In this document: in pieces, positions 12,032 through 22,250 of the stretch
How the letters are laid out: each line of letters starts with the position of its first letter
Position numbering within the stretch: the stretch's first letter is position 1
Source: Buxus sempervirens
Lineage: Eukaryota; Streptophyta; Magnoliopsida; Buxales; Buxaceae
Direction of reading: 5' to 3'
Assembly: GCA_947561395.2 (NCBI GenBank)
Contig: OX387193.1
Span: 34,670,255 to 34,734,254, forward strand
Length of the DNA stretch: 64,000 bases
Program-made: the position numbers and the translations under genes
The notes under the pieces: model-generated
Database searches by the model: none
What the model saw: only the letters and a program-made list of their open reading frames with translations
What the model was told of the DNA's origin: nothing

Positions 12032-13160
12032 TTATTTTATATATTCTACATCTAGTGTCAATTTTGAGAAACTAGGCTATATGTCACAAAAGAAAGTAAA
12101 GAAAGAACCATTTTGAAGGTTTGGAATATCTGCTGCTTCATCCTTCCTCGTGCAACAGATAATGCTACTTGAATGAGATGCTTCCTATTTGATATGTTGC
12201 CATCCACAGCATCTCAAACTCAGGAACACATTTCTTCTGGTGCCAAAATCCAATAGTTCAGTGAAACCACCGGCAGAGATGTGTTTGAGGTGTAGGGCCC
12301 CCCTATTGAAATGGAACATTTGTCTATCTATTCCACGCTCTTACCATGGAGTGGCATCCGAGGAAACGGTCTCCAAACCTAGTGTTTTTACAGTTTTTTC
12401 AAGTTGGAAAATATGAAAATAATTTTCTTTCATTGAAAAAAACACAAACTCTGATATGCACCGCATAGAAGAGAGAAAAAACTTAAGATCAATATTTTAA
12501 CATGAACAGAAATCAATCCGAATGATGTGTTCCTTCCTTTAATCATTTCTTTCTGTATTTTTTATTGGATGACTCTTAAAAGGTAAAATTAAAAGAAAAC
12601 CGAAAGAAAATTAAAGGAGCTAGAAAGAGAGAAAGCGGGGGAGAATATAGGAATACCCAGGAGTTGCTTTGCATCTTTCAAGCTTTAATTGGTCTAACTC
12701 CATCATCGATCTTTAGCCTAATTCCCTATTAGTTCTTTCCGTTAAATACACTGTAAAGATCTCATCATATCGAATATTTTGCCGATACGAATGTTGAAAA
12801 TTACAGTAAAAGCAAAGCCATTTGAACAGGGTTGGCTCTTTTTTATGGAAGACAGTGTCCTCAGTCCACTGGTTTTAATTTCTTCTCATTTTCTATTTCG
12901 AAGATGAACAAGAGGAATCACGCCCCCAAGAGGAAAAGATTTCAAAGAGGAGGAGACTCACTAAACGATATGCATATTCTTTTTGAGGTTTTTATATTCA
13001 TATAAGCGTTGGATTAGGCCTAGTGTCAGCCTGAGAAAAAATGAAAAGGACTAAACGAGGGTGCTTGGTTGACCCCACCATGGATGGGATGCAGTCACAA
13101 TAGCCTTAAAATAACATCATGTGGAGACCCCCTAAGTGCACGGGGAACATCCTCGTTGTT
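12032..13160. other. Upstream intergenic DNA of the ABCG gene
   Basis: No gene or element was recognised. A 75-codon open frame at 12189-12416 has no recognisable domain. The region supplies whatever distal promoter the gene at 13313 uses. Confidence 0.4.
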
Positions 13161-13162
13161 AC

Positions 13163-13312
13163 ATCTCTCTTTCTCTCTCTCCCTCTCTCTCTCTATACAT
13201 ATATATGTAGAGGTGGGTAGTCCAGTTTAATTGTTGAAGGCAGGGAAAAGGCGACCTTAAGCTTCTCCTCCCCTTCTACAACATCATTTGCAGCTTCAAC
13301 GACACGGCGTCC
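13163..13312 (+). promoter_or_regulatory. Core promoter and 5' leader of the ABCG gene
   Basis: A CT-rich tract (13163-13195, a pyrimidine patch typical of plant promoters) runs into TATACATATATATG (13193-13206), the best TATA candidate. About 105 bp of leader then reaches the ATG at 13313 (CGTCCATGACG). The transcription start itself cannot be read from sequence. Confidence 0.4.
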
Positions 13313-15993
13313 ATGACGGAAAATTCACAGGAGTTAGCCGCAGATGGGCCATCAACAAAGAAGACATCACATCCCCACAACTCTACTGTCCACTCCAATC
13401 CACAGCCTATTATTCAATTAGCTTTGTTCCCAATAACGTTAAAGGTCAATCATTTTATCTCCACTCCATCTTCATTATATCACAGCAAACACACACACAC
13501 CTTGTTCATATACACACACAAACGGTGAATTTGTGAAAGCTTAAGCATATATTATTCTGAAAAAATTGCTATGTTTTACAGTTTGAAGAGGTGGTGTACA
13601 AGGTAAGATTGGAGAAGGAAGTTTCCTGTTGGAGTAGTACAAGGGGCACAAGAGAGAAGACTATACTAAATGGAATAACAGGGATGGTGTATCCAGGAGA
13701 GATGCTGGCGATGCTCGGCCCGTCCGGCAGCGGCAAGACCACCCTATTAACTGCCCTTGGGGGCAGACTTAAGGGGAAGCTATCAGGGAAGATCACTTAC
13801 AATGGACAGCCCTTCTCCGGCTTCATCAGACGAAGAACAGGATTTGTTGCACAAGATGATGTTCTCTACCCACATCTCACTGTGGCAGAGACCCTTTTGT
13901 TCACTGCACTGCTAAGGCTGCCTGAGAAAATGGGTCTGGATGACAAGGTCCAGCATGTCGAGCATGTGATCGCCGAGTTGGGGTTGAGCCGATGCCGGAG
14001 CAGCATGATAGGGGGGCCACTGTTTAGAGGGATTTCAGGGGGTGAGAAGAAAAGGGTTAGCATAGGTCAAGAGATGCTAATCAACCCAAGCCTGCTCTTG
14101 CTCGACGAGCCAACCTCTGGCTTGGACTCCACCACGGCTCAGCGGATCCTCAATACGCTAAAGCGGCTTGCCGGTGGGGGTCGAACTGTGGTCACCACCA
14201 TTCACCAACCCTCAAGCAGGCTGTACCACATGTTTGACAAGGTAGTCTTGCTATCGGAGGGGTGCCCCATATACCATGGCCCCGCATCTGCTGCCTTGGA
14301 CTACTTCTCCTCCATTGGATTCTCCACTTCTGTCACCATGAATCCCGCAGATTTCCTGCTCGATCTCGCCAATGGTATGCGATCTAATCTGCTTCTTCAT
14401 CATTTCCTCCGTTGAAAGGTCTTAGTTTGCATTTTGGATCAATTATTATGAGTAGAAAAAGTAAAGCCATCTGAAGGAAAAGATACCTACCTTTTTCCCT
14501 TCCTGCTTTTGTTTATTTTCACGGGTGATGATAGACATCAAATCTGCTTTCAGTGGCAACCACGTATAGAAATGGACAATGACGAGATCACAACCATGTC
14601 TGCATTGTCTGGGATTTTTTTTCCTCTTAATAATTCTAAGAAAACTGAACTGCAGGGATTAGTCCTGATGCAAGATGCATCACTGACCAGGGGGATCACC
14701 CAGGAAACATAGCACAGGAGCAGAAATTGGTGAGAGAGGCTCTCATCTCTGCTTATGACAAGAACATTGCTACCAGGTTGAAATCTGAGCTCTGCAGTTT
14801 GGATCTGAGCAACTATGGTCATGCCAAAGATGCTTCTGGAAGTAAGTCCCTCTCCTAATTGTGACCAATGCAGTATGTGTGCATATTTAATCAAGAATCC
14901 CCTTTTTCTTAACCTTCTTTGGGACTCGGTAAATCAGTCCCTTCCATGAGAGTTCCAGCTTTCACCATCAATATCTTTTTGCTATGATCTTTTCTGGTAA
15001 AGTCCCTTAAATGTCTTCACACTGACAATCATGCAGAGAAGATGGTGAAGTCCGAGCAATGGACTACAAGTTGGTGCCAGCAATTTAAGGTGCTACTGAA
15101 GAGAGGGCTGAAGGAACGACGGTACGAAAGCTTTAACAGGCTAAGAATCTTCCAAGTAGTGAGTGTTGCTGTACTTGCTGGTCTCCTGTGGTGGCAAACC
15201 CCATCATCTCATATCCAAGACCAGGTAATCATCTTCACCCACTCCCAGCAGATAAAAAGAAAAAGATTCAACATCTTCCTTGCATCAATTCTGGCGATTT
15301 CTTTGCTGATCGAATCAATTCTGGATTTGCTTTGCATGGCAGATTGCCCTGATCTTCTTCTTCTCCGTGTTCTGGGGTTTCTTTCCACTCTACAATGCTG
15401 TCTTTACATTCCCCCAAGAACGATCCATGCTCATCAAGGAACGCTCTTCCGGCATGTACCACCTCTCCTCCTACTTCCTTGCCAGAACTGCAGGAGACTT
15501 GCCAATGGAGCTTGCACTTCCCACAGTCTTTGTCATAATAATTTATTGGATGGGTGGACTCAAACCTAACCCCACGACTTTCTTTCTGTCCCTTTTTGTC
15601 CTTCTCTACAATGTCCTCGTTTCACAAAGCCTTGGTCTTGCCTTTGGTGCCATTCTTATGGATGTCAAACAGGCCACAACCTTGGCCTCTGTAACTACCC
15701 TCGTCTTCCTGATAGCCGGGGGCTATTACATACAACAAATCCCACCTTTCATTATCTGGCTAAAGTACTTGAGCTACAGCTATTACTGTTACAAGCTCCT
15801 CCTTGGAGTTCAGTACACTGAAAAAGATTACTATGAATGCTCAAAGGGAGTCTTGTGCCGGGTAATAGATCTTCCTGCTGTTAAATCCGTGGATCTCAAC
15901 CATTTGTGGATAGATGTGTGTATCATGGCCCTGATGTTGGTCGGGTACCGCCTCGTTGCTTATCTGGCCTTGCACCGGCTACATGTGAGGTAG
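13313..15993 (+). CDS. ABCG14: ABCG half-size transporter, ABCG14-like (root-to-shoot cytokinin transporter), five exons
   Basis: Exons are 13313-13444, 13582-14374, 14656-14841, 15037-15224 and 15343-15993. All introns are GT-AG (137, 281, 195, 118 bp), and together the exons give 649 codons without a stop. The chosen ATG yields a tail ending FPITLK that joins exactly to FEEVVYKV in exon 2, as in ABCG14. The nucleotide-binding domain comes first: Walker [10 protein letters not shown] (about residues 90-98), Q-loop VAQDD, signature GISGGEKKR (about 194-202), Walker [14 protein letters not shown] (about 215) and H-loop TTIHQPS. The ABC2-type membrane domain (about six helices) follows in exons 4-5. 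The sequence and length are very close to Arabidopsis ABCG14 (648 residues), a plasma-membrane transporter that moves cytokinins into the xylem for shoot delivery. The half-size form implies a homo- or heterodimer. No inactivating change was seen. Orthology is inferred from remembered similarity; substrate is by analogy. Confidence 0.93.
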
Positions 15994-16240
15994 TCAACAA
16001 GCGAGCATCGGTCCACAGAAAGAGATGCTTCATCTACAAATACAGTCAAAGAGTTCTCTATCTTCACTAGCTAGGAGAAATATAGTCGGTAATTGGGCTA
16101 TCAGACATTTTGAACCTCTTCATTATCCAGAGTTTTTATGTACTAGCCTTTCTTTTAATAATTTGATAAAATAACTCAGAATTTTACTTTTCTGCACAAT
16201 CACTTTTCAAGATTCTGAATAAACCAAATGTGCATTATTT
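15994..16240 (+). promoter_or_regulatory. 3' UTR and poly(A) signal of the ABCG gene
   Basis: AATAAA lies at 16218-16223, about 225 bp after the stop codon TAG. An AT-rich upstream part contains TTTTAATAATTTGATAAAATAA. This is a plausible plant 3' end; the cleavage site is not determinable. Confidence 0.5.
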
Positions 16241-17189
16241 ATTTGAATAAGCAAGAACTCAAGAAAGTAACAAGCGTTTTACTGACCGAAAGACAAATTT
16301 CTAGATATTTTCGGGGCTTATGAAACCAATTACTTCCTCAAATTTTTATTCTCTTCTTATTCTCCAGTACTTTCCCAAAAGCACAGGACTGTTTCATAGA
16401 TTCTCTCTCTGCTTACACTCATCACCCCCAATCTCTTGCAGTCTTTCCATCCTTTCATCCTCTGCCCCAAACTTAAATCTGATAACCTGATTCTCGCTTG
16501 AACTGTGTCCCTGGTATATATTGTTTCACGTATTGCTTAATGAGAATATTTTCTGCTGCTACTGTGTCTGTGTCCGCCATCACACCCTGAAAATAAGTGT
16601 ACCACTTAAAAATATATATATAAGATGGGAGGAGCATAGAAGTGAAATGATGATCCAGTGATAACAGACCAAAGATTTTAGATTCTGAATCGTCCCAATC
16701 TTCTGCTGCTGTGATCTTGGAGCATTAGGGCGTAATAAAACAGCCATAGGCTTTTCATTGAAAACTCTGTTGCTTCGGCAGCTTTCCCATTATCAGGATC
16801 CTTTCAATTTTCACTCAATAGCTACAGTTATTTTCTGGCTTCCCTTATTAGACAAATTGAGAGTTATCCAAATCAGTAACAAGGAAGCAAATTGTCCGAT
16901 TTCTGCAAGCACCAATAAATTGATACAAATTTATTGGTAAGATCATTGGAAATTCATGGCCCCATGAAAGCAAGCAGAAAATGACACCAAATACATGCAC
17001 ACCACTCCCCCAGTTATGGATAACAGCAAGATAAACAGTAGAATAGAGTGCTAATTTTTTAACAGGTGACGGCTGTGTTTCAGGCTGAAACTTAGCATGT
17101 AAAATGGGAATGCGTGGAAGAACATGAAAATAAGTGAAATAGTGCCAATTCAGCAGCAATTTGAGAAATTGCGTCACACCAAGATTCTA
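16241..17189. other. Intergenic DNA, nothing recognised
   Basis: Short open frames occur on both strands but none shows a domain or a plausible gene structure. There are no clear repeats. Confidence 0.4.
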
Positions 17190-17437
17190 AAGATGGTGTT
17201 TCTCACTAGTCTACCTTCATTTATAAGACAAATTAAGAAGTAATAAAAGAAGACCCATGATGGGGTGTTGGGCACTGCCTGCCTGGCACATAGCCGGCAT
17301 AAGCACTTGAAATATCTCAGCCAAAGGCAAGCTGTCGAGCACAATCTCTTTGATTTGGTGAGAGAGGGATTTGAACCCAAGCCTTCAATATGAACATCAC
17401 AATGCTTTGCCACCATCCAAGTGGCACCCTTTAGCAC
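17190..17437 (-). mobile_element. tRNA-derived SINE remnant
   Basis: On the minus strand an A-box-like stretch (GGATGGTGGCAAAGCATTG) is followed about 35 bp later by the B box GGTTCAAATCC (17367-17377). This is the spacing of an internal RNA polymerase III promoter. A unique-looking body of about 150 bp follows, and a tRNA cloverleaf does not form. The 3' tail and target duplication are not clear, so borders are approximate. Confidence 0.5.
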
Positions 17438-17679
17438 CTGAGTAATTACTACTATATGGTTGCGGTTTATAATGCTACCAACTGACCCATGATGATAAGC
17501 CTCCTATAATGCATCAGTTAATACAAAAATAATAATGTATATCATGCCCAAAAACTGACTACACAGTTTTATAGAAGGAATTATCGGCATCAGCTGGAGT
17601 AGTTATTGAACACTTGCAATGCAAACAAAAATCAACTATGATAAGCAAATATCTCCGAATTACATGTTGTAAAGGCGAA

Positions 17680-17745
17680 CAGGACTTGTGCTGACGACCC
17701 CAATTAGGTAGGATGAGGGATGCGGTTGACTGTTGATTGTTCGAA
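17680..17745 (+). mobile_element. 3' end remnant of an RTE-type LINE
   Basis: GTGCTGACGACCCCAATTAG, then GTAGGATGAGGGATGCGGTTGACTG and a degenerate TTG-rich tail, resemble the 3' end of plant RTE LINEs (a GACCCCAATTAG-type box ending in a TTG microsatellite). Only the end is recognisable. Confidence 0.4.
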
Positions 17746-18090
17746 CAGACCAGAGGTTAATGTACACTCTCATGATTCGGAAATAGAGAAGATAAAGTCG
17801 GTGGAGAATAGAAAAGAGAAACTACAGATGCTTGAAATAAATGAACAGATAAACGATGGGATTTCACATACAACCCAAAGAGAGATGAACGCCATAGCAA
17901 TGGAAGCACAAAAAGGATCCAGAAATCGACAAACAACAATTTGCCACTCAAGTCACAATGAGCAAACAGGAATTTCAAAGCCATAGATGTGTAGAAGAAA
18001 AAAAGATAAATTTAAATTACATAGGTTGGTCGCGCACTTGCTGATGGGTTCTCTCACAGCGTAGAGACCGTGTCCGTCGGGGACTCAAAA

Positions 18091-18200
18091 TGCCGGAACA
18101 GAATTACCACTCTCATTGTATGGCTCTTCATAAAGTGTTGATACCCTGGGCATCTGCCGGAACAGAATTACCATCTCTCATTGTATGGCTCTTCATAAAA
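18091..18200. repeat. Tandem duplication of about 47 bp
   Basis: A unit beginning TGCCGGAACAGAATTACCA and ending TATGGCTCTTCATAAA occurs at about 18091-18137 and again at about 18157-18199. The copies are nearly identical and separated by about 19 bp of unrelated sequence. Confidence 0.8.
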
Positions 18201-19432
18201 TAGTTAATGATTTTAGTTAGTTAATTATTTTAATAACGGTATAATTTACTTTTATATTATTATTATTATTATTAACGTTAATCCTATTTTATTTTAGTTA
18301 AGTTTAAAAACACATCTCTATTGTTTAGTTATTAATGATATACATGTAACCCTAGTTTAGTAGTAATTTATCTTATTTTAACGATTTTAGGTATAGTTTT
18401 AACTTTAGTTAGTTAAGGATTAACGATATAGATAGAGGAATTATACTTATAAAATAATAGTTTAATAGGATTTACATTTATCTACTTTACTAATTAACAT
18501 AAATTTAATAGGATTTTAATATAAATTTAATAGGATTTTAATATAAATTTATTAATTAACGATATATACTTATCTAGTGGGATTAATTGATATATATATA
18601 TGTTATTCTATTAATTAATATAAATTTAAAAGGACTTTAATCAACATTTATTAACGTCTCTCTTATTACTTTATCAATATACAGCTAATTTCTTAATTAC
18701 TTATTTAATTAGATAACATAAAATATTTAGATATAATTCTAGAAAAGTAACGAAATTCTATTATTAGTAGAAATATATAAGATAGGCACAAATAATCCTT
18801 TTTTTTTTTCTTTCACTCTAACAGATAAAGATTACTTTAATATAAATAATGTAAAATAAAAAATTATGTATAATTCTAGATTTAACTCTCTTTTTTTCCT
18901 TTAAGCATCAATAATATAGCACACTAAAAGATATACATTATTTTAATAAAAATAAAATAGAATTTCAAAAAAGGATAATAGGCAATTAATGTTAATAAAA
19001 TTTAAGATAAAAACAACAAAAAAATTATCCTCGTACATTATTGATTAATAGTCGAAATAATCTCTTATTAGTTAAAAAAATTTCTAATTTTAGTGGAATT
19101 TTCTTTTTTCTTTTTTCTTTTTTCTTTTTTCTTTTGGGAATTTGATTAGTTTGGTTTTATTAGATAAGGATTTGGAATTGATCATGTGGATTATCAATAT
19201 AACATGACTTTATAGGATAAACATCTTTAATGTAATGAATAAAAATAATCTTGAATTAATTTCGTCAAACCCTACAACGGAATCAAAACTAAGTAGGGAC
19301 TCTAACATAAAACTATAAATAGGAAATTTATGGTTAAAACCCTATAACATTAAAGATATAGTAATAAAAAAACTATTTAATTATATATACAGAAGGAAAA
19401 ACACTTTTCTTAAACTATTTAATAATGTATTT
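18201..19432. other. AT-rich repeat-derived DNA without genes
   Basis: Internal short repeats such as TTAATAGGATTTTAATATAAATTTA recur around 18440-18620. Part of 19201-19320 (GGATAAACATCTTTAATG.., CGTCAAACCCTAC..) is repeated imperfectly at 20260-20420, on the other side of the MITE. A run of TTTTC units lies at 19103-19133. No coding frame is supported. Confidence 0.5.
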
Positions 19433-19441
19433 AGGGTTTGA

Positions 19442-20245
19442 AGGAAGGAAATTTTTCTTTCGTGTTTGGAGCCTTGGATTTGGGGAGAAAAGAAAAGAAT
19501 GTATTTAGGGTTTGAAGAAAAATATTGATTTGGGGAAAAATATTGATTTTTTCCCCAAACTATTTAAAATATTTTTCTTTTCTTTTCAGATGTTTGGATG
19601 AGATGAGAAATGAGAAGAAAAGAAATATATATTTTAGTAAGATGATGGGTTGGGGTGGTGGGCGAGTGAGAGTAGGCGGGTGCTGGTAGGGTTGGTGGGG
19701 TGGCAGCAATGGTGGTGGCGATGATGGTGGTGGTGGGTGGTGGTGCCAGGTGTTGGTGTGTGGTGGTAGCGGGCAGCAGTGGGTGGTGGTTGGCAGTGGT
19801 GGGAGGTTGTGACAAATGGTGGTGGTGGTGGTGCCATGTGGCAGTTGGCGGCGGCTGGTGGTGGCGGTGGATGGTGGTGGTGGTGGTGGGTGTTGGTTGG
19901 CTGTGGTGGTGGCAAATGGTGGTGGTGGTGGTGATGGGTGGTGGTGATTAGCAGTGGTGGCGGGCGATGGTGGGTGGTGGGTTGTGGTGGTGGTGGATGG
20001 TGGATGGTGCTAGTCGCGGGGTGAGTGGGTGGTGTGAATAGTGATAAGTGATGGTGAATTTCTTTTTTTTTCAAAATTCCTACCTTTTTAATTTAGTGAG
20101 AAAATTTTTTACATTAGAGAGAAAGAGGGAGAAAAATTTTGGAGAGAAAATCTCATTTTCCTTCATTGAAACCAAACAAGAGAAAAGAAAATTTCAGCAT
20201 TTTCTTTTCTTTTCTCCCCAAATCTAAGGTTCCAAACACAACCTT
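19442..20245. mobile_element. MITE (804 bp) with 9-bp target duplication and internal GGT expansion
   Basis: The inverted ends share GTGTTTGGA(G/A)CCTT(G/A)GATTTGGGGAGAAAAGAAAAG: forward at about 19470-19497 and inverted at about 20200-20243. Both borders carry the exact 9-mer AGGGTTTGA (19433-19441 and 20246-20254), which points to a Mutator-type target duplication. The left end has about 12 bp of extra sequence. Internally most of 19650-20045 is a GGT/GGTGGT repeat. Confidence 0.7.
19650..20045. repeat. GGTGGT minisatellite
   Basis: About 400 bp consist largely of GGTGGT, GGTGGC and TGGTGGG triplets on the plus strand, open in several frames on both strands. It lies inside the 804-bp MITE. 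It is low-complexity DNA, not a gene. Confidence 0.85.
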
Positions 20246-20586
20246 AGGGTTTGACTCTAAAGGATAACGATCTTTAATTTAAAGAATAAAAAATAATTTT
20301 CCTTTCATCTTGTCAAACCCTAGAACAGAAGATTTTTGTTTATTTAATTTTTTTTTAAAGGAAGCAATTGTTCGTCTAAGTAGAAACTCTAACATATAAT
20401 GATTAATGATATATATGTTATCCTATTTTAGTTAGTTATTTAAATAGACGTTTCTCTTGTTTAATTTTTGTTTTTCTTAGTAATGTACTTTTATATTATT
20501 ATTTTAAAACCTTTTGAAATAGAGGAATATGTGGAATAAAAGACTATAGGGAATGACATTTTAGGTATGTGAAAATGAAAAACACT

Positions 20587-20652
20587 TAAAAGTTGTTCGT
20601 GCTCTTTATATATAGTATATTGATATATATACTATATATAAAGAGAGCACAG
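20587..20652. repeat. Near-perfect long hairpin
   Basis: GTGCTCTTTATATATAGTATAT is followed by a 3-5-nt loop and then ATATACTATATATAAAGAGAGCAC. The arms pair over about 22 bp with one 2-nt bulge. It could be a palindrome made by two abutting element ends or a foldback transcript. Confidence 0.8.
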
Positions 20653-20744
20653 GCTTGGGAAGCGTGCCAAAAAATTTGCTTTTTTATAGATAATAACCTT
20701 CTAATATCATTTTGTTTTCTATATTTAGGCGGGTAACTTTGTCC

Positions 20745-20950
20745 TTTTCATTATTCACTTTCCAAAAGATACCCTTGAACAATTTCTTATCCCTTACATG
20801 TCCTAACTATTTTGTCAACATCATTTTTCACTTTTCAAAAGATATCCTTCAATAATTTCTTACACCTTACATCTCCTAAACCCATTTTTTATTCTTCACT
20901 TTCCAAAAATACCCTTCAACAATTTCGTATCTCTTACATGTAAACTTTTT
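20745..20950. repeat. Three imperfect tandem units of about 65-70 bp
   Basis: The phrase TTCACTTT(C/T)(C/T)AAAA(G)ATACCCTT(C/G)AA.AATTTC followed by CTTACAT occurs three times at roughly 20750, 20825 and 20893. It follows directly on the hairpin and may belong to the same unidentified repeat. Confidence 0.6.
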
Positions 20951-21184
20951 ATTTATTACATGCAATACTACACATGCACCCACTAGTATATATGAAGGCA
21001 AATGGGGTCTTAAGGGGGTGACGTGTCAGGCTCACAAAATTTCTTATTTTAAATTTTTTTTTTAAAATTGTTCTCTCCGTCTAAAAACTGGACTTCTTCT
21101 AAAGTAAATTCTCTAATAATGATTAAGAAGAAAAATTAGAAATAAATAAAATGAGATGGACAAATAAAAGAAATTTTTATCCAA

Positions 21185-21432
21185 GGCTAACTTTTCTAGA
21201 TATGCAATTTGAAGAAAAGAATCAATTTACTCAAGCTGCTTATCAAGGAAATACAATTTATGAATGGAATATATATGGCAAAACTGAACATTTAATTTTA
21301 TAAACTTTATAACAAATGACAATGATAAGTATTGCATGTAAATTCAAACAACAAGATGTTTCATAAATAATTATAACAATTGCTTTAGTTGCCGGTTTTA
21401 TTGGTCATTTAAAATTATGGTGGAATAAATAA
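21185..21432 (+). pseudogene. Decayed coat/gag-like coding fragment, possibly endogenous pararetrovirus-derived
   Basis: One plus-strand frame gives recognisable pieces (..YEWNIYGKTEH.., then AGFIGHLKLWW) of a domain found in coat/gag-like proteins of plant pararetrovirus-type elements and related retroelements. The frame is broken by several stop codons and there is no start. An (AT)n run follows at 21444-21470. The assignment rests on motif memory alone, and no replication gene is nearby. Confidence 0.35.
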
Positions 21433-21440
21433 GTAAATAA

Positions 21441-21475
<35 letters not shown>

Positions 21476-21739
21476 ATATATGTATATATCAAATGCCAGA
21501 TCAAAAAAAAAAGTACTTTTACACGGAAATTTTTTGGTTATAATTTTAAATTTTTGTAAAATAATGCGTAACATGTGAAATCAAGCGCGTGTTACCGAGA
21601 AAAGTGAGGCTGCATCCTTGGATAGGGCTAGACACCGGCACTGGTGCCAGGATTCTTGTATCCGGCCCACCCCGAGGCTGGTGCTGGTTGGTAAATTTCC
21701 CCAAATCCCGAGGATTTAACCAGTTCCGTGTAACCCAGC

Positions 21740-21836
21740 CCTAGGTGCCCCATATACCCCGGAAACCAGGATTACACCATTGAGAGACTTTAAATAGTTT
21801 CTAACTATCGAACATTACAAAACAAGTACTGATAAA
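21740..21836 (+). repeat. Left copy of a 97-bp direct repeat bordering the gag-only element
   Basis: It starts CCTAGGTGCCCCATATACCC and ends GTACTGATAAA. The same 97 bp, with about seven differences and no length change, recur at 25715-25811. The copies sit exactly at the two borders of the LTR element. Confidence 0.9.
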
Positions 21837-21837
21837 C

Positions 21838-22111
21838 ACCTTGATAGATAGTTTATGATTTAATTGAATATGAGAGCAAGTGTGTTAGAAAACCCAATTA
21901 CCAGATTTATGAATTTACATAGATGAGTTAGTTTGATGGTTATATTTAGCCACGCATATTGATGAAATTAATGTCTTTAATTCTCCGCACTCTGATAATT
22001 AATGCGATTAGTTGAATTTAAATGTTCTAGTAATTAGTAGCTTTGAGCCAGTATCACTTCGGATTCAGGTTTGGTGCTTGGTTTGCATAGACCCGGGTTC
22101 GAGGCATTACA
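21838..22111 (+). mobile_element. Truncated 5' LTR of the gag-only Ty3/gypsy element
   Basis: It matches the last 278 bp of the LTR ending at 25714, with about eight substitutions and one 4-bp gap (roughly 97% identity), and ends GAGGCATTACA. The first ~1.38 kb of the LTR, including any promoter, are absent. Confidence 0.85.
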
Positions 22112-22113
22112 GA

Positions 22114-22125
22114 TGGTATCAGAGC
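22114..22125 (+). promoter_or_regulatory. Primer-binding site (initiator methionine tRNA)
   Basis: TGGTATCAGAGC, two bases after the LTR end, is the standard primer-binding site complementary to the 3' end of plant initiator tRNA-Met. Confidence 0.9.
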
Positions 22126-22250
22126 ATTTGGTTCATGCGCCCTAGGTTTTAGAGAACCTTAGGCGGGTCTTGGGGAGTGATACGCTAGATAGAACCCCTA
22201 GGAATATCATTAGGGAGAGTTCCTAATTGATTGTTTGTGGTATTTTGCAG

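Noticed and set aside
12189..12416. A 75-codon plus-strand gene upstream of the transporter
   Set aside because: No domain, no conserved composition and no splice or promoter support; most likely a chance frame.
13591..14415. A GTG at 13591 as start and 14413 as end of a single-exon ABC protein
   Set aside because: Exon 1 with an ATG at 13313 joins in phase across a GT-AG intron, and the frame after 14374 is intron sequence; the five-exon model gives the family length.
17340..17437. A minus-strand tRNA gene
   Set aside because: A and B boxes are present but no cloverleaf or anticodon stem forms; a SINE head is the better reading.
17720..17986. An 88-codon hydrophilic ORF
   Set aside because: It overlaps a LINE tail at its start and shows no recognisable family; an antisense frame of similar length exists.
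19634..20074. Long frames on both strands rich in His/Pro/Thr or Trp/Val/Gly
   Set aside because: These are translations of a GGT/ACC simple repeat inside a MITE.
20587..20990. A confident Helitron call
   Set aside because: The required 5' TC end and the hairpin close to the CTAG end were not found.
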